Of a DNA stretch of 64,000 nt, positions 9,163 to 18,702 are shown one piece after another; within the stretch, counting starts at the first letter, position 1; every line of letters starts with the position of its first letter. The position numbers and the translations under genes are program-made. This DNA is from Neisseria animaloris (lineage in GTDB: Bacteria; Pseudomonadota; Gammaproteobacteria; Burkholderiales; Neisseriaceae). The stretch lies in assembly GCF_900637855.1 (NCBI RefSeq), contig NZ_LR134440.1, positions 992,001 through 1,056,000 on the forward strand, given 5' to 3'. The notes below the pieces were generated by a model that was given only the letters and a program-made list of their open reading frames with translations, searched no databases and had not been told where the DNA came from.

Positions 9163-11988
9163 TTATTTCAACTTGGCCAGTTGCGCTTGTACTTTCGCCA
9201 TTTTGTCTTCCAACTCGGCCAGCTCGGCGCGGTCTTTTTCGACCAGATGTGCAGGGGCTTTGTCGGTATAGCCGGGTTTGCTGAGTTTGGCGTTGAGTTT
9301 GTCCAACGCTTTTTGCAGCTTCTCGGCTTCTTTGTTCAGACGGGCGGTTTCAGCGGCTTTGTCGATTTCCACTTTCAACATCAAGCGCGCATTTTGGCAA
9401 ACGGCCACCGGCGCATCTTCGCTTTCGGGCAGTTTGTCGACCAGCTTGGCTTCGGTCAAACGTGCCATCATCGGCACATATTTCAGCAAGGCTTCCAAAT
9501 CTTTGCCGCCTTCGACAAACAACGGCGCTTTCACGCTCGGAGCCAAGCCCATTTCGCCGCGCAGGTTGCGCACCGCGCCGATTAAGTCTTGCAGTGCGGC
9601 CATTTGTTCAAACGCGGCAGGCACGATTTTTTCGTTGTCGGCAACCGGCCAAGCGGCCAGCATGATGCTGTCGGTCTTCTTGGCATTCGCCAGCGGCGCA
9701 ACTGCCTGCCACAGCTCTTCGGTAATGAACGGCATAATCGGGTGCATCAGGCGCAGCACCACTTCCAACACGCGCACCAAAGTGCGGCGGGTGGCGCGCC
9801 GGGTGGATTCGCAGCCGGTTTGCAGTTGCACTTTCGCCAGCTCGATATACCAGTCGCAATACTCGTTCCACACAAATTCATACAGCGTTTGCGCTGCCAA
9901 ATCAAAGCGGTAGGTATCGAATGCTTCGGCAACGGCAGCTTCGGTTTGTTGCAGACGGCCGATAATCCATTGATCGACAAAGCTATACGCCAGCGGCAGG
10001 GTTTCGTCTTGCCCGCAGTCTTTTTCTTCGGTGTTCATCAACACGAAGTTGGTGGCGTTCCACAGCTTGTTGCAGAAATTGCGGTAGCCTTCGGCGCGTT
10101 TGAAATCGAAGTTGATGCTGCGGCCGAGGCTGGCGTAGCTCGCCATCGTGAAGCGCAGTGCGTCGGTGCCGAACACAGGAATGCCTTCGGGAAACAGCTT
10201 TTCGGTGGCTTTTTTCACTTGCGGCGCTTTTTCGGGGCGGCGCAGGCCGGTGGTGCGTTTCACCAGCAGGCTTTCGAGGTCGATACCGTCGATTAAGTCG
10301 ACAGGGTCAATCACGTTGCCTTCGGACTTCGACATTTTCTTGCCTTCGTGATCGCGCACCATGCCGTGGATATACACGTCTTTAAACGGCACTTTGCCGG
10401 TGAAGTGGGTGGTCATCATAATCATGCGCGCCACCCAGAAGAAGATGATTTCGTAACCGGTTACCAATACGTTGCTGGGCAAAAAGGCGTTCAATTCTTC
10501 GGTTTCAGACGGCCAGCCCAAAGTGGAGAACGGCACCATTGCAGACGAGAACCAAGTGTCCAGCACGTCTTCGTCGCGAGTTAAGCCGCTTTTGCCTGCC
10601 AGTTTTTCCGCCTCTTCCTGATTGCGGGCAACGTAAACGCGGCCGTCCGAATCGTACCAAGCGGGAATCTGATGGCCCCACCACAGTTGGCGCGAAATAC
10701 ACCAGTCTTGGATATTGTTCATCCATTGGTTGTAGGTGTTGACCCAGTTTTCGGGGATAAACTTCACTTGGCTGGAATCTACGGCGTGTTTGGCTTTTTC
10801 GGCCAAGCTCATGCCGGTAAACTCGCCAGCCGGCTCGCCGCCTTCGGGCTTCGCGCTCATCGCCACAAACCATTGGCTGGTCAGCATCGGCTCGATCACG
10901 CTGCCGGTGCGGTCGCCTTTCGGGGTCATCAAGGTGTGCGGTTTCACTTCCACCAACAAACCTTGCGCTTCCAAATCGGCGACGATTTGCTTGCGGGCGG
11001 CGAAGCGGTCCAAACCTGCGTAGGCTTCGGGCAAAGCAATGCCTGTCTGAACCTCGCCTTTATAGTTGAACACCTCGGCTTGGCTTAAAACTTTCGCTTC
11101 CAAATCAAATATATTGATTAAAGCCGTGTCGTGGCGTTTGCCGACTTCGTAGTCATTGAAATCATGCGCGGGCGTAATCTTCACACAGCCGGTGCCGAAA
11201 TCTTTTTCCACATATTCGTCGGCAATCACGGGAATGGTGCGGCCGGTAAGCGGCAACACCAGTTCTTTGCCGATTAAATGACGGTAACGCTCGTCTTCGG
11301 GATGAACCGCCACCGCCACGTCGCCCAACATGGTTTCGGGGCGGGTGGTGGCCACAATCACGCTTTCAGACGGCCTCTCCGCCAACGGATAGCGGATGTG
11401 CCACATACTACCCTGCTCTTCCACGCTTTCCACTTCAAGGTCGGAAACGGCAGTACCGAGCACAGGATCCCAGTTCACCAAACGCTTGCCGCGGTAAATC
11501 AAGCCCTGCTCAAACAGGCGCACGAACACTTCGGTAACCACTTCGGCGCGGGTGTCGTCCATCGTGAAATATTCGCGGCTCCAGTCGGCCGAACAACCCA
11601 TGCGGCGCATTTGTTCGGTGATCGTGCCGCCGGACATATTTTTCCATTCCCACACTTTTTCAAGAAAGGCTTCGCGCCCCAAATCATGACGGGAAACGCC
11701 TTTTTCGGCCAACTGGCGCTCCACCACAATCTGCGTGGCGATACCGGCGTGGTCGGTACCGGGAATCCAGCAGGTATTGCGGCCTTTCATACGGTAATAA
11801 CGCGTGAGGCCGTCCATAATCGTTTGGTTGAAGGCATGCCCCATGTGCAGGGTGCCGGTAACGTTGGGCGGAGGAAGCTGGATGGAGAACGATTCTGCGG
11901 CGGCCATATCCGGCTGGAAATAACCTTGCGATTGCCAGTTTTGATAATGTTTGGCTTCGATTTCGGCGGGATTATATTTGTCTAGCAT
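9163..11988 (-). CDS. valS: Valyl-tRNA synthetase
   Basis: 941 residues, the usual bacterial ValS length. A class I synthetase charging tRNA-Val. It has [15 protein letters not shown] (HIGH motif) near residue 40, the CP1 editing domain, [10 protein letters not shown] (KMSKS) near residue 550, the anticodon-binding domain, and a C-terminal coiled coil rich in Lys, Glu and Leu (last 70 residues). An uptake sequence near 11370 falls inside the coding region. Single gene flanked by long spacers. Confidence 0.98.
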   Translation of the reverse strand: MLDKYNPAEIEAKHYQNWQSQGYFQPDMAAAESFSIQLPPPNVTGTLHMGHAFNQTIMDGLTRYYRMKGRNTCWIPGTDHAGIATQIVVERQLAEKGVSRHDLGREAFLEKVWEWKNMSGGTITEQMRRMGCSADWSREYFTMDDTRAEVVTEVFVRLFEQGLIYRGKRLVNWDPVLGTAVSDLEVESVEEQGSMWHIRYPLAERPSESVIVATTRPETMLGDVAVAVHPEDERYRHLIGKELVLPLTGRTIPVIADEYVEKDFGTGCVKITPAHDFNDYEVGKRHDTALINIFDLEAKVLSQAEVFNYKGEVQTGIALPEAYAGLDRFAARKQIVADLEAQGLLVEVKPHTLMTPKGDRTGSVIEPMLTSQWFVAMSAKPEGGEPAGEFTGMSLAEKAKHAVDSSQVKFIPENWVNTYNQWMNNIQDWCISRQLWWGHQIPAWYDSDGRVYVARNQEEAEKLAGKSGLTRDEDVLDTWFSSAMVPFSTLGWPSETEELNAFLPSNVLVTGYEIIFFWVARMIMMTTHFTGKVPFKDVYIHGMVRDHEGKKMSKSEGNVIDPVDLIDGIDLESLLVKRTTGLRRPEKAPQVKKATEKLFPEGIPVFGTDALRFTMASYASLGRSINFDFKRAEGYRNFCNKLWNATNFVLMNTEEKDCGQDETLPLAYSFVDQWIIGRLQQTEAAVAEAFDTYRFDLAAQTLYEFVWNEYCDWYIELAKVQLQTGCESTRRATRRTLVRVLEVVLRLMHPIMPFITEELWQAVAPLANAKKTDSIMLAAWPVADNEKIVPAAFEQMAALQDLIGAVRNLRGEMGLAPSVKAPLFVEGGKDLEALLKYVPMMARLTEAKLVDKLPESEDAPVAVCQNARLMLKVEIDKAAETARLNKEAEKLQKALDKLNAKLSKPGYTDKAPAHLVEKDRAELAELEDKMAKVQAQLAKLK

Positions 11989-12523
11989 GATGTTTTTCGT
12001 ATTGGCTGGAAATGATTCTGAATTGACAGATTATAACGCAAACAGCCGTCTGAAGTTAGAAGCATAACGGGCAATCCGGCCGTTTTATGATTCGGACTGA
12101 TGCGGTTCCGATGGTGAATGAGGCCGTCTGAAAAAAGATTTTCGGACGGCCCGAGTATTTTGTTACAGAAAAAAATATAGATGCTTATCACAAACCGGAA
12201 AAAGTAAATTTTGCCAAGGCTTCAGGCTGTTTATGTTGCGGGTTAAACGGTATTTCGGCTTTATTGTAAGGATATTCAATTTCAAAATGATAAGAAATGA
12301 ACAATATCAAAATGCCGTCTGAAGACACTTACTTACAGTTTTCCAATACCGTGCAGCCTATCAAAATCAACTCAAAATCATGTTTATATCATTGATTTAA
12401 ATTAATCTTTTTTTACCGCCGTATTTTAGGTTATTTTTGAACTTTTCTTCTTTCAGCTTTTCTCACAGTAACATGTTACAGAACATGGTATTTTTTATTA
12501 ATCTTGAAGAAGAGGATGTACTG
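11989..12523. other. Intergenic region upstream of valS and the small secreted protein
   Basis: 535 bases without a credible gene. It holds a damaged inverted uptake-sequence pair at 12120-12151 (second arm reads TTCGGACGGCC), single uptake sequences near 12045 and 12311 (the latter the AT form), and an AT-rich stretch before 12524 that should contain the next promoter. Confidence 0.6.
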
Positions 12524-12766
12524 ATGAAAAAATTTATCGCACTTTTGACTACCGCCGCATTATCCGCCACAGTAATGGCAGCTCCCGTTGAAAAAGCGGC
12601 CACCAGCAAAGTAGAGGAAAAAGTAACAGGCTCCCAATCTGCCAAGTCTGCCAAAAAAACCAAGAATTCAACCAAAGCAGCTACCGGCACCGCTACAACC
12701 GGCGCTGCTACCGTTACTCCTTTAGACGCTTCAGGCGTAGGAGCAGCCAGCGGCGTGGTGAAATAA
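12524..12766 (+). CDS. Small secreted Ala/Thr/Lys-rich protein
   Basis: 80 residues from the ATG at 12524, with AGAGGATG about 8 bases upstream; the longer open frame from 12437 lacks a ribosome site. A signal peptide (MKKFIALLTTAALSATVMAA) should be cleaved after AMA-A near residue 20. The mature part is about 60 residues of Ala, Thr, Lys, Ser and Gly with no Cys or aromatic residues, so it is probably disordered. It carries its own strong terminator. No family is recognised. It could be a stress or envelope-associated peptide, but the sequence does not say. Confidence 0.75.
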   Translation: MKKFIALLTTAALSATVMAAPVEKAATSKVEEKVTGSQSAKSAKKTKNSTKAATGTATTGAATVTPLDASGVGAASGVVK

Positions 12767-12795
12767 TAATCCGCCCGTTAAATCCGACTGCTCTG

Positions 12796-12831
12796 AAAAG
12801 CCTGTCCCTTGAGGACAGGCTTTCTTTTTTT
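12796..12831 (+). terminator. Rho-independent terminator of the small secreted protein
   Basis: AAGCCTGTCC, loop CTTGA, GGACAGGCTT, then a run of T. A textbook intrinsic terminator about 30 bases after the stop codon. Confidence 0.92.
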
Positions 12832-13073
12832 AAATATTTAACGGCTTGATTGAGGTGGACGAATAATCATGCCGGGCCGCGAATACCCATATACGGTGCG
12901 TTCAAACTCAATCAACAACTCTCATTATCAAGCCGCAATGAACAGCGGCATGGTAAAAAAATGCCGTCTGAAAACATTCAGACGGCCTCTTGGTTTATGT
13001 GTAATGTTTGGATTTTCTACGCCTATATTCAAAATAATCCGTTGATACTGGGAAAACTGTTTGAAACATAATG
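12832..13073. other. Gap where an emrB gene would be expected
   Basis: This stretch lies directly downstream of the EmrA-like gene on the minus strand, where a DHA2 pump gene normally follows. It holds only an inverted uptake-sequence pair (12961-12990, first arm of the AT form) and no recognisable transporter remnant. Confidence 0.6.
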
Positions 13074-14243
13074 CTATTTTGCATATCTTTCGAATATCTG
13101 TTCAATCAAAGCATCAGCAGAAGACCAATCGGTTACGTCCGCTTCCGGCATATCCGTCTTCTTTCCCATTCCCTCTGACACTACCTTGCCGTCTCCCGAG
13201 TTTGCAGTATCCACTTTGGCCGTCATTGACAACCCAACCCGCAGCGGATTGGCTTTCAATTCACGCGCATCCAAACTGATGCGTACCGGCACATATTGAA
13301 CCATATCCGCTGATTCTGCTTTCCCATTGCTGGAAAAAATGCTGCCCGAACCAACCGACAAGCCTATAACCTTACCGTGATAGGTTACTCTGCTTCCATA
13401 TAAATCCGCAGTCATCTCCACCGGCTGCCCAATACGCATTTTACGCAACTGGGTTTCTTTAAAATTGGCATCGACCCACAAATTCTGTAAAGGAACAACC
13501 GACATAACCGCTACTCCAGGCTCAACCCGTTGCCCTACTTGAATATTTCTTTTGGCAATTTGCCCTGCTATCGGTGCCCGGATTTGTGTTCTCTGAAGAT
13601 TCAGCCAAGCATCTTTAATGTGGCTGATTGCAGTTTGCACGGCAGGCTGCTGTCGTAAAGGCACATTCTTACCCAGCATTGCCTGTGCGGAAGCCTCTTC
13701 TGCTTCCATCGCCTTTAAAGCTGCCTGCGCCTGAATAACCGCCGCCCGCGCATGGCTTAATTCTTCTCCCGAAATGGCATCCGTTCCTGCTAGGGACTCA
13801 CGGCGGCGCAAATCCGCCTGGGCTTTCGCCAAATCTGCTTTATGCAATAAAACTTGGGCTTTGGTTTGAGTTGAAACGGCAGCCTGTTGTTTATTTTTAC
13901 GGATTGCCTGAATCAATTCGTTTTGAGCCCTGTCATAAGCCAATTGAAAATCACTATCGTCCAATAAAACCAGTACATCGCCTTTTTTAACAATACCGGT
14001 ATCATCCGCCATTATTTTACGCACAGAACCTGCTATCTGAGGCGTAATCTGAACCGAATGCCCTGCAACATAAGCATCTTCCGTGATTTCTTCATGCTGC
14101 CAAACTAAAAAATACATCATGGCCAACACCAGCGAAACTGCGATAAAAAACAGCGTAACCAGAGTCAAATTGCGCATGTACCGAGAAGATAAAGAAGGCT
14201 TAGATGTTGTATCTGTCGCGTTGTTTTGTGAAGTATTCATCAT
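13074..14243 (-). CDS. HlyD/EmrA-family periplasmic adaptor of a multidrug efflux pump
   Basis: 389 residues. One N-terminal membrane segment (about residues 30-50) is followed by the biotinyl-lipoyl-like half (EEITEDAYVAGHSVQITPQIAGSV in pieces), a long helical hairpin (about residues 100-205) and the second half (IRAPIAGQIAKRNIQVGQRVEPG). The TEDAYV motif and layout place it with EmrA/FarA, which link an inner-membrane DHA2 pump to an outer-membrane channel. The start is one of two adjacent ATGs. It has its own promoter-like sequence and is separated by a terminator from the channel gene. The pump partner is absent. Confidence 0.9.
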   Translation of the reverse strand: MMNTSQNNATDTTSKPSLSSRYMRNLTLVTLFFIAVSLVLAMMYFLVWQHEEITEDAYVAGHSVQITPQIAGSVRKIMADDTGIVKKGDVLVLLDDSDFQLAYDRAQNELIQAIRKNKQQAAVSTQTKAQVLLHKADLAKAQADLRRRESLAGTDAISGEELSHARAAVIQAQAALKAMEAEEASAQAMLGKNVPLRQQPAVQTAISHIKDAWLNLQRTQIRAPIAGQIAKRNIQVGQRVEPGVAVMSVVPLQNLWVDANFKETQLRKMRIGQPVEMTADLYGSRVTYHGKVIGLSVGSGSIFSSNGKAESADMVQYVPVRISLDARELKANPLRVGLSMTAKVDTANSGDGKVVSEGMGKKTDMPEADVTDWSSADALIEQIFERYAK

Positions 14244-14311
14244 CCCGTTTATTCCGATTGATTTTCTTCAAAATCTACATTTCAGACGGCATCCATTGAA
14301 GTGGGCCGACA

Positions 14312-14340
14312 TTATTATTGTAAAAAAATTCATTTATCAA
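14312..14340 (-). promoter_or_regulatory. Predicted promoter of the EmrA-like gene
   Basis: On the minus strand TTGATA (14335-14340) and TAATAA (14312-14317) are separated by 17 bases. This would start transcription near 14304, about 60 bases before the ATG. Confidence 0.5.
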
Positions 14341-14541
14341 AAACAAAATTTCTTTGTATCAGAGCTGTTTTAAAATGAATTTATCGCTTATAAATTCTTT
14401 TTATTTTATAGCTATGGCAGTTTCTTAAGCAAGTTATAGTACGGCTAAATATTAAGCATATTTCAAGCCCGAGGTATCTGCTACACATACTGAAATAAAG
14501 CAAAAAACTGAAATTTATCAATTATATATAAAAGATAAAAT

Positions 14542-14574
14542 TTCAGACGGCCTATACAACCTAGGCCGTCTGAA
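14542..14574. terminator. Inverted uptake-sequence terminator after the outer-membrane factor gene
   Basis: TTCAGACGGCCTA and TAGGCCGTCTGAA flank a short loop just downstream of the channel gene. It suggests that the channel and the adaptor are transcribed separately. Confidence 0.7.
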
Positions 14575-14605
14575 TTGAAACATTTCCATCGGATTTGATA
14601 CTCTG

Positions 14606-16003
14606 TCACATCTTAAAACCGCCACCCAATTGGGCATGTACATTACTCCATGCGATCGCCAAATCAGCCTTGGTTTGTACCGCTTTCATTTTCAATTTCA
14701 AAGTTTCATCCCGTTTTTGCAAATGGGTCAAGCCGTTATCTAGCCCTGCACGCATACGGCGCAAAGTAGCTACCTCCACTTTCTGTGCCGTATTGACAAT
14801 GCGCTCCTGAAAAGCAACCTGCTGTTGCAGATTTTGATAATCGTTTATTGCATCGGCCGCAGAACGCATAGCATTCAATACCGTTTGATCATAAATAGCA
14901 ACTTGTTCATTATATTGAGCATTTCTCACAGCCAACTGAGATTGCAATACCCTCGACTGAAAAATCGGCAACCTCAATGCCGGTGAAATACCTACAACGG
15001 CCGAGCTTTTTGCTTTGACCACATCAAAAGCATCAATATGTGTCAATCCGGCTAATAATTTCAATTCTATATTGGGATAAAATTGAGCTTTGGCTTCTTG
15101 AATATTATGAAATTTTGCCTGCAACAAAGAACGTTGTGCCGCAATATCAGGACGGCTGCCCAATAAATCCGCACGAACATTACCTACCGCCAACCTCGGA
15201 ACAGAAGAAACCAAACCGGGTTGTTTATCGGCCAAAGCATTCGGGGTTTTTCCAACTAAAGCAGCCAAACTATAACGAACCGATTTCTCTATACGCTCAA
15301 GTTGGAGTAACTCTATCTGCAATTGCTGCTGCATCAATTCTGATTGATAAACCGCACTTGCCGGTAAAATCTTTGCCTGAACACGACGCATCAGCAATTT
15401 TTCAGAGTCTTTGGCAATATCAATGCGCTGGCGGATAATCTTCTGCTGTCCAACTACCGCTTGCCATGCAAAATATTGTGCTGCTACCGCATTGGCCAAT
15501 TCGATGCGCAATTGGGCTGCCTCATAAGCAATTGCTTTCCTACGCCCGAGAGCAGAAGCAATACGGGAACGATTTTTACCCCAGAAATCAAACACCCAGC
15601 GATTTTGCAAAGCAGTATGGGCCGTTAACAAAATATGATCAGTATCGCCTTGATTCGCAACAGGTTTAGAGTTTGCATATATACCAACTCCTTGTGCAAT
15701 TAAGCTCACTTGCATTTTAGAAGAGCCCTGTGCCACACCAAGCTCCGCTTCCGCCTGATCGAGGCGGGCTTTGACTATACGTAGTTTAGGGGAAATTTGA
15801 AGTGCTTCTTTTACTAAAGCATTAAGATTGAGATCACGCAGTTGCTCCCACCAAGCAGCTTGTGCGATTTGAGTTGACCGCCCCTCCGGTAACGAATACG
15901 CCGTTGGAACTTCCAACGGCGCCTGCTTACCGAATGGCGCGCAGGCACCGAGCGTACATAAAGTCAGGATGCTCAGCCTGCGAACGATAAATTTAAATTT
16001 CAT
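14606..16003 (-). CDS. Outer-membrane efflux channel lipoprotein (NodT/TolC family)
   Basis: 465 residues. It has a lipoprotein signal with lipobox LGAC (acylated Cys near residue 20). Two repeats of the OEP domain follow, each with long helices, for example LVKEALQISPKLRIVKARLDQAEAELGVAQ cut into parts and the C-terminal LAIAWSNVHAQLGGG. The GSRPDI motif typical of RND/NodT channels is present. It should form the trimeric exit duct for the neighbouring EmrA-like adaptor. It starts 66 bases after the MarR stop, so it may be co-transcribed with the regulator. Confidence 0.92.
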   Translation of the reverse strand: MKFKFIVRRLSILTLCTLGACAPFGKQAPLEVPTAYSLPEGRSTQIAQAAWWEQLRDLNLNALVKEALQISPKLRIVKARLDQAEAELGVAQGSSKMQVSLIAQGVGIYANSKPVANQGDTDHILLTAHTALQNRWVFDFWGKNRSRIASALGRRKAIAYEAAQLRIELANAVAAQYFAWQAVVGQQKIIRQRIDIAKDSEKLLMRRVQAKILPASAVYQSELMQQQLQIELLQLERIEKSVRYSLAALVGKTPNALADKQPGLVSSVPRLAVGNVRADLLGSRPDIAAQRSLLQAKFHNIQEAKAQFYPNIELKLLAGLTHIDAFDVVKAKSSAVVGISPALRLPIFQSRVLQSQLAVRNAQYNEQVAIYDQTVLNAMRSAADAINDYQNLQQQVAFQERIVNTAQKVEVATLRRMRAGLDNGLTHLQKRDETLKLKMKAVQTKADLAIAWSNVHAQLGGGFKM

Positions 16004-16069
16004 GACGGGCTCTATACTCTATAAAAATATATAGTAGGTTTCGCCCACAACGCTATACTAAACCAACCA

Positions 16070-16561
16070 TTAACCTAACCGAGTCAACAGTTTACTTAGC
16101 AGATGTTGAAGTTGGGCATAGTCTTCATCGGTAAAGTCTTCCCATGCCTCACCGCTTTTGTTAGAAATTTGCGGCCAAATTTTCTGAATGAAAGCTTCAC
16201 CTTCCGGTGTTAATTTTAACACGATTTGGCGACGGTCTTGCTGGTTGATATGACGCTCTACCCAACCACGGTCTACCATTTCATCTGATAGACGAGTTGC
16301 ACTGGTTCGAGTAAGGTCCATCAAATCACTTAACCGGGACGGTAATATCTCGCTATTCGGACTTACATATACAGCCATCATGGCAAACCATAGGTTTTCA
16401 TTTATACCGAATTCTTTCAAACTTTCGTTCAAATGGCTGCTTAGGCGCTCGGTAACTACACGCAGCAAACGACTTGATTGGGTTTGCTGTTCGGAAAATT
16501 CAGGTAAACGCCCTGACAACAAGCGCAGAGCATTAACCAATTCAGCTTGCGAAAAACTCAT
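16070..16561 (-). CDS. MarR-family regulator of EmrR/MprA type
   Basis: 163 residues with a winged helix-turn-helix (LPSRLSDLMDLTRTSATRL, then MVDRGWVERHINQQDRRQIVLKLT). The stretch around GINENLWFAMMAV closely follows E. coli EmrR (MprA), which represses emrAB and is released by hydrophobic drugs. It is much less like gonococcal FarR. It leads the efflux locus, so it probably controls the channel and adaptor genes. The ligand is unknown. Confidence 0.88.
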   Translation of the reverse strand: MSFSQAELVNALRLLSGRLPEFSEQQTQSSRLLRVVTERLSSHLNESLKEFGINENLWFAMMAVYVSPNSEILPSRLSDLMDLTRTSATRLSDEMVDRGWVERHINQQDRRQIVLKLTPEGEAFIQKIWPQISNKSGEAWEDFTDEDYAQLQHLLSKLLTRLG

Positions 16562-17146
16562 TATATTCTCTTCTCGGTGTTAGTCATGAATAATGCAGCC
16601 ATCTGCTTTTAAAATACGCTAAAATCTTCATTTAACACATTAAAAAGACAGAATTGCTTCTAAATGCCCACATATTAATCCAACTGTTACCTATCCCGAT
16701 AAAAAACCAGATAATCGGTTTACACCACCAACAGGCGGCTTGCATTTGGCATACAACTTCCACCCACCTGAAAAATAAACCGCTCATCCTGATACAACAT
16801 GCCGTTATTGCCTATAATTTAGGCAATTTTAAGGTGGCAAATTGAAATTGCTTAAGTTTAAAGCAAAAACAACAGTCAAATATTGGCTCTTTTTTAGACC
16901 TTCTCCCACTACATAGTTCGACCTCACAACATTTTTTTACGCCGTATGCATGTTGAACAAGGTTGACTTTTACTATTTTATTTTTTTAAATACAATAATT
17001 TATAAAAAATAAAGTTGTTGATTTTTACTTTTAACAAAAATAAAAGGACAACTTGTATAAAAATCTTTACAGTAACACCTGTTGCATTTTACATACACAC
17101 AAACTTCACCTACTGTATTAAAATAAAATTTATACTTCTATACACT
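16562..17146. other. AT-rich intergenic region between the MarR gene and queF
   Basis: 585 bases of low-GC DNA holding divergent promoters. A -10-like TATACT at 17131-17136 fits a start just before the preQ1 riboswitch, though no good -35 is visible. A 63-codon open frame at 16654 has no ribosome site and is not believed. Confidence 0.55.
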
Positions 17147-17185
17147 CTGTGGTTCGCAAACCTCCCACATTAAAAAACTAAGGAA
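17147..17185 (+). promoter_or_regulatory. preQ1-I riboswitch in front of queF
   Basis: Stem TGTGG (17148-17152) pairs with CCACA (17165-17169) around a C-rich loop (TTCGCAAACCTC). The tail TTAAAAAACTAAGGA is nearly the same as the Bacillus preQ1-I tail. The tail forms the pseudoknot and contains the AAGGA ribosome site 10 bases before the queF ATG. Binding of preQ1 would hide that site and stop translation. The downstream queuosine gene makes the call strong. Confidence 0.9.
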
Positions 17186-17191
17186 CTTTTC

Positions 17192-17665
17192 ATGACCCGT
17201 AAAACAGAAGAACTACACGGTATTTCTTTACTGGGCAATCAAAACACCCAATATAAAACCGAATACGCTCCCGAAGTGCTGGAGGCATTTGAAAACAAAC
17301 ATCCTGACAATGATTATTTTGTTAAATTCATTTGCCCTGAATTTACCAGCCTTTGCCCAATGACAGGACAACCGGATTTTGCCACGATTCACATCCGCTA
17401 TATTCCCCATATCAAAATGGTAGAAAGCAAATCACTCAAGCTGTATCTCTTCAGTTTCCGCAATCATGGCGATTTTCATGAAGATTGCGTCAACATCATC
17501 ATGAAAGACCTAATCAAACTAATGCAACCTAAATATATCGAAGTATTCGGTGAATTTACTCCGCGCGGAGGCATTGCCATCCATCCTTTTGCCAATTACG
17601 GCAAGGCTGGTACGGAATTTGAAAAACTCGCCCGCGACCGTCTATTTGCACACGATACTCTTTGA
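17192..17665 (+). CDS. queF: NADPH-dependent 7-cyano-7-deazaguanine reductase QueF
   Basis: 157 residues, the short unimodular form. It reduces preQ0 to preQ1 in queuosine synthesis. The catalytic Cys55 sits in [12 protein letters not shown] and the proton donor Asp62 follows; the QueF substrate segment [11 protein letters not shown] is complete. Translation should be switched by the preQ1 riboswitch upstream, giving feedback by the product. A queuosine-precursor transporter gene follows about 200 bases later. Confidence 0.97.
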   Translation: MTRKTEELHGISLLGNQNTQYKTEYAPEVLEAFENKHPDNDYFVKFICPEFTSLCPMTGQPDFATIHIRYIPHIKMVESKSLKLYLFSFRNHGDFHEDCVNIIMKDLIKLMQPKYIEVFGEFTPRGGIAIHPFANYGKAGTEFEKLARDRLFAHDTL

Positions 17666-17685
17666 TTTCTATAAATCAGCAAACG

Positions 17686-17713
17686 CACAATATATTTAAT
17701 CCAATATATTGTG
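17686..17713. repeat. Perfect AT-rich hairpin after queF
   Basis: CACAATATATT and AATATATTGTG form an 11-bp stem with a 6-base loop, 20 bases after the queF stop. There is no T-run, so it may be an mRNA 3'-end stabiliser or a binding site rather than an intrinsic terminator. Confidence 0.6.
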
Positions 17714-17866
17714 ATCTGCCTTACCCATCCGATAGTCATAAAACGGTTAAGGCAATAACTCCCTATAGATCAATTATCTGAAATTCACTTTTAAACAGGT
17801 ATTCATTACCAAAACGCCATGCGATTTCAGTTTGAAACAAAACTGCTTTCCGAAAGATCACTAAAT

Positions 17867-18547
17867 ATGTACCAATTTAATTCCGCACAACAAAAAAAAG
17901 CCCTCATTTGGCTTTCTCTTTTTCATATTTTAATCATAGCTTCCAGTAATTATCTGGTTCAGTTTCCATTTGAAATCTTAAACATGCATACTACTTGGGG
18001 GGCATTTACCTTCCCTTTTATTTTTCTTGCAACTGATCTAACCGTACGTATTTTCGGCCAACGCCTCGCCCGTCGTATTATTTTCCGAGTAATGTTACCG
18101 GCATTGGTTCTGTCATATGCTTTTTCTGTTTTATTCAGTGAAGGAAACTGGACAGGTTGGAGCTCATTATCTTCATTTAATACCTTCGTTGGGCGTATCG
18201 CGCTCGCTAGTTTTTCTGCTTATGCGGTTGGACAATTTTTAGATATTTTTATTTTCAACAAGCTACGCAGTTTGAAATCATGGTGGATTGCACCGACGAC
18301 ATCAACTTTTATCGGCAATGCAATGGATACTTTAGTATTTTTCAGCATTGCATTTTATGCAAGTAGCGATACCTTTATGGCAGCAAACTGGCCGGAAATT
18401 GCGTTGGTAGATTACGTATTTAAACTAATCATATGCACCTTATTTTTCGTGCCTGCATACGGTGTTATGTTAAACGTTTTGACAAAAAAACTGATAACCT
18501 TGAAAACCAAAGAAAATGCCAAGGAATTTGTTACACAAAAAATATAG
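17867..18547 (+). CDS. yhhQ: Queuosine precursor transporter, YhhQ/VUT family
   Basis: 226 residues from the ATG at 17867; the open frame extends 16 codons further back, but MYQFNSAQQKKALIWLS is the normal family start. About six membrane segments. Signature stretches are FPFIFLATDLTVRIFG, FSAYAVGQFLDIFIFNKLR and STFIGNAMDTLVFFSIAF. YhhQ imports preQ0 and preQ1. Its place after queF supports the assignment. No second riboswitch is visible in front of it. Confidence 0.93.
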   Translation: MYQFNSAQQKKALIWLSLFHILIIASSNYLVQFPFEILNMHTTWGAFTFPFIFLATDLTVRIFGQRLARRIIFRVMLPALVLSYAFSVLFSEGNWTGWSSLSSFNTFVGRIALASFSAYAVGQFLDIFIFNKLRSLKSWWIAPTTSTFIGNAMDTLVFFSIAFYASSDTFMAANWPEIALVDYVFKLIICTLFFVPAYGVMLNVLTKKLITLKTKENAKEFVTQKI

Positions 18548-18577
18548 TTATTACTCTTTAGTTTAATTAAAGTAAAA

Positions 18578-18610
18578 AGGCCGTCTGAAAACTTTTCAGA
18601 CGGCCTTTTA
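18578..18610. terminator. Inverted uptake-sequence terminator between yhhQ and tRNA-Arg
   Basis: AAGGCCGTCTGAA with its inverse and a T-rich tail on both strands. It serves yhhQ on the plus strand and the tRNA gene on the minus strand. Confidence 0.82.
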
Positions 18611-18616
18611 TTTTAG

Positions 18617-18688
18617 CCCCGCCGACAGGAATCGAACCTGTATTTTACGCTTAGGAGGCATACGTTCTATCCGTTGAACTACAGCGGG
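18617..18688 (-). tRNA. tRNA-Arg(CCT)
   Basis: The minus strand folds as a cloverleaf. The acceptor CCCGCTG pairs with CGGCGGG, the D stem is GTTC/GAAC, the anticodon stem TATGC/GCGTA holds loop CTCCTAA (anticodon CCT), and the T stem ACAGG/CCTGT holds TTCGATT. The discriminator is G. The CCA end is not encoded. It reads the rare AGG codon. Confidence 0.93.
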
Positions 18689-18702
18689 ATAAAACAAGGC
18701 TA

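Noticed and set aside
9589..10296. 235-codon plus-strand frame, and similar ones within 9-12 kb
   Set aside because: All are antisense to valS, which has complete synthetase motifs.
16654..16845. 63-codon frame upstream of queF
   Set aside because: No ribosome site, odd composition, and AT-rich intergenic context.
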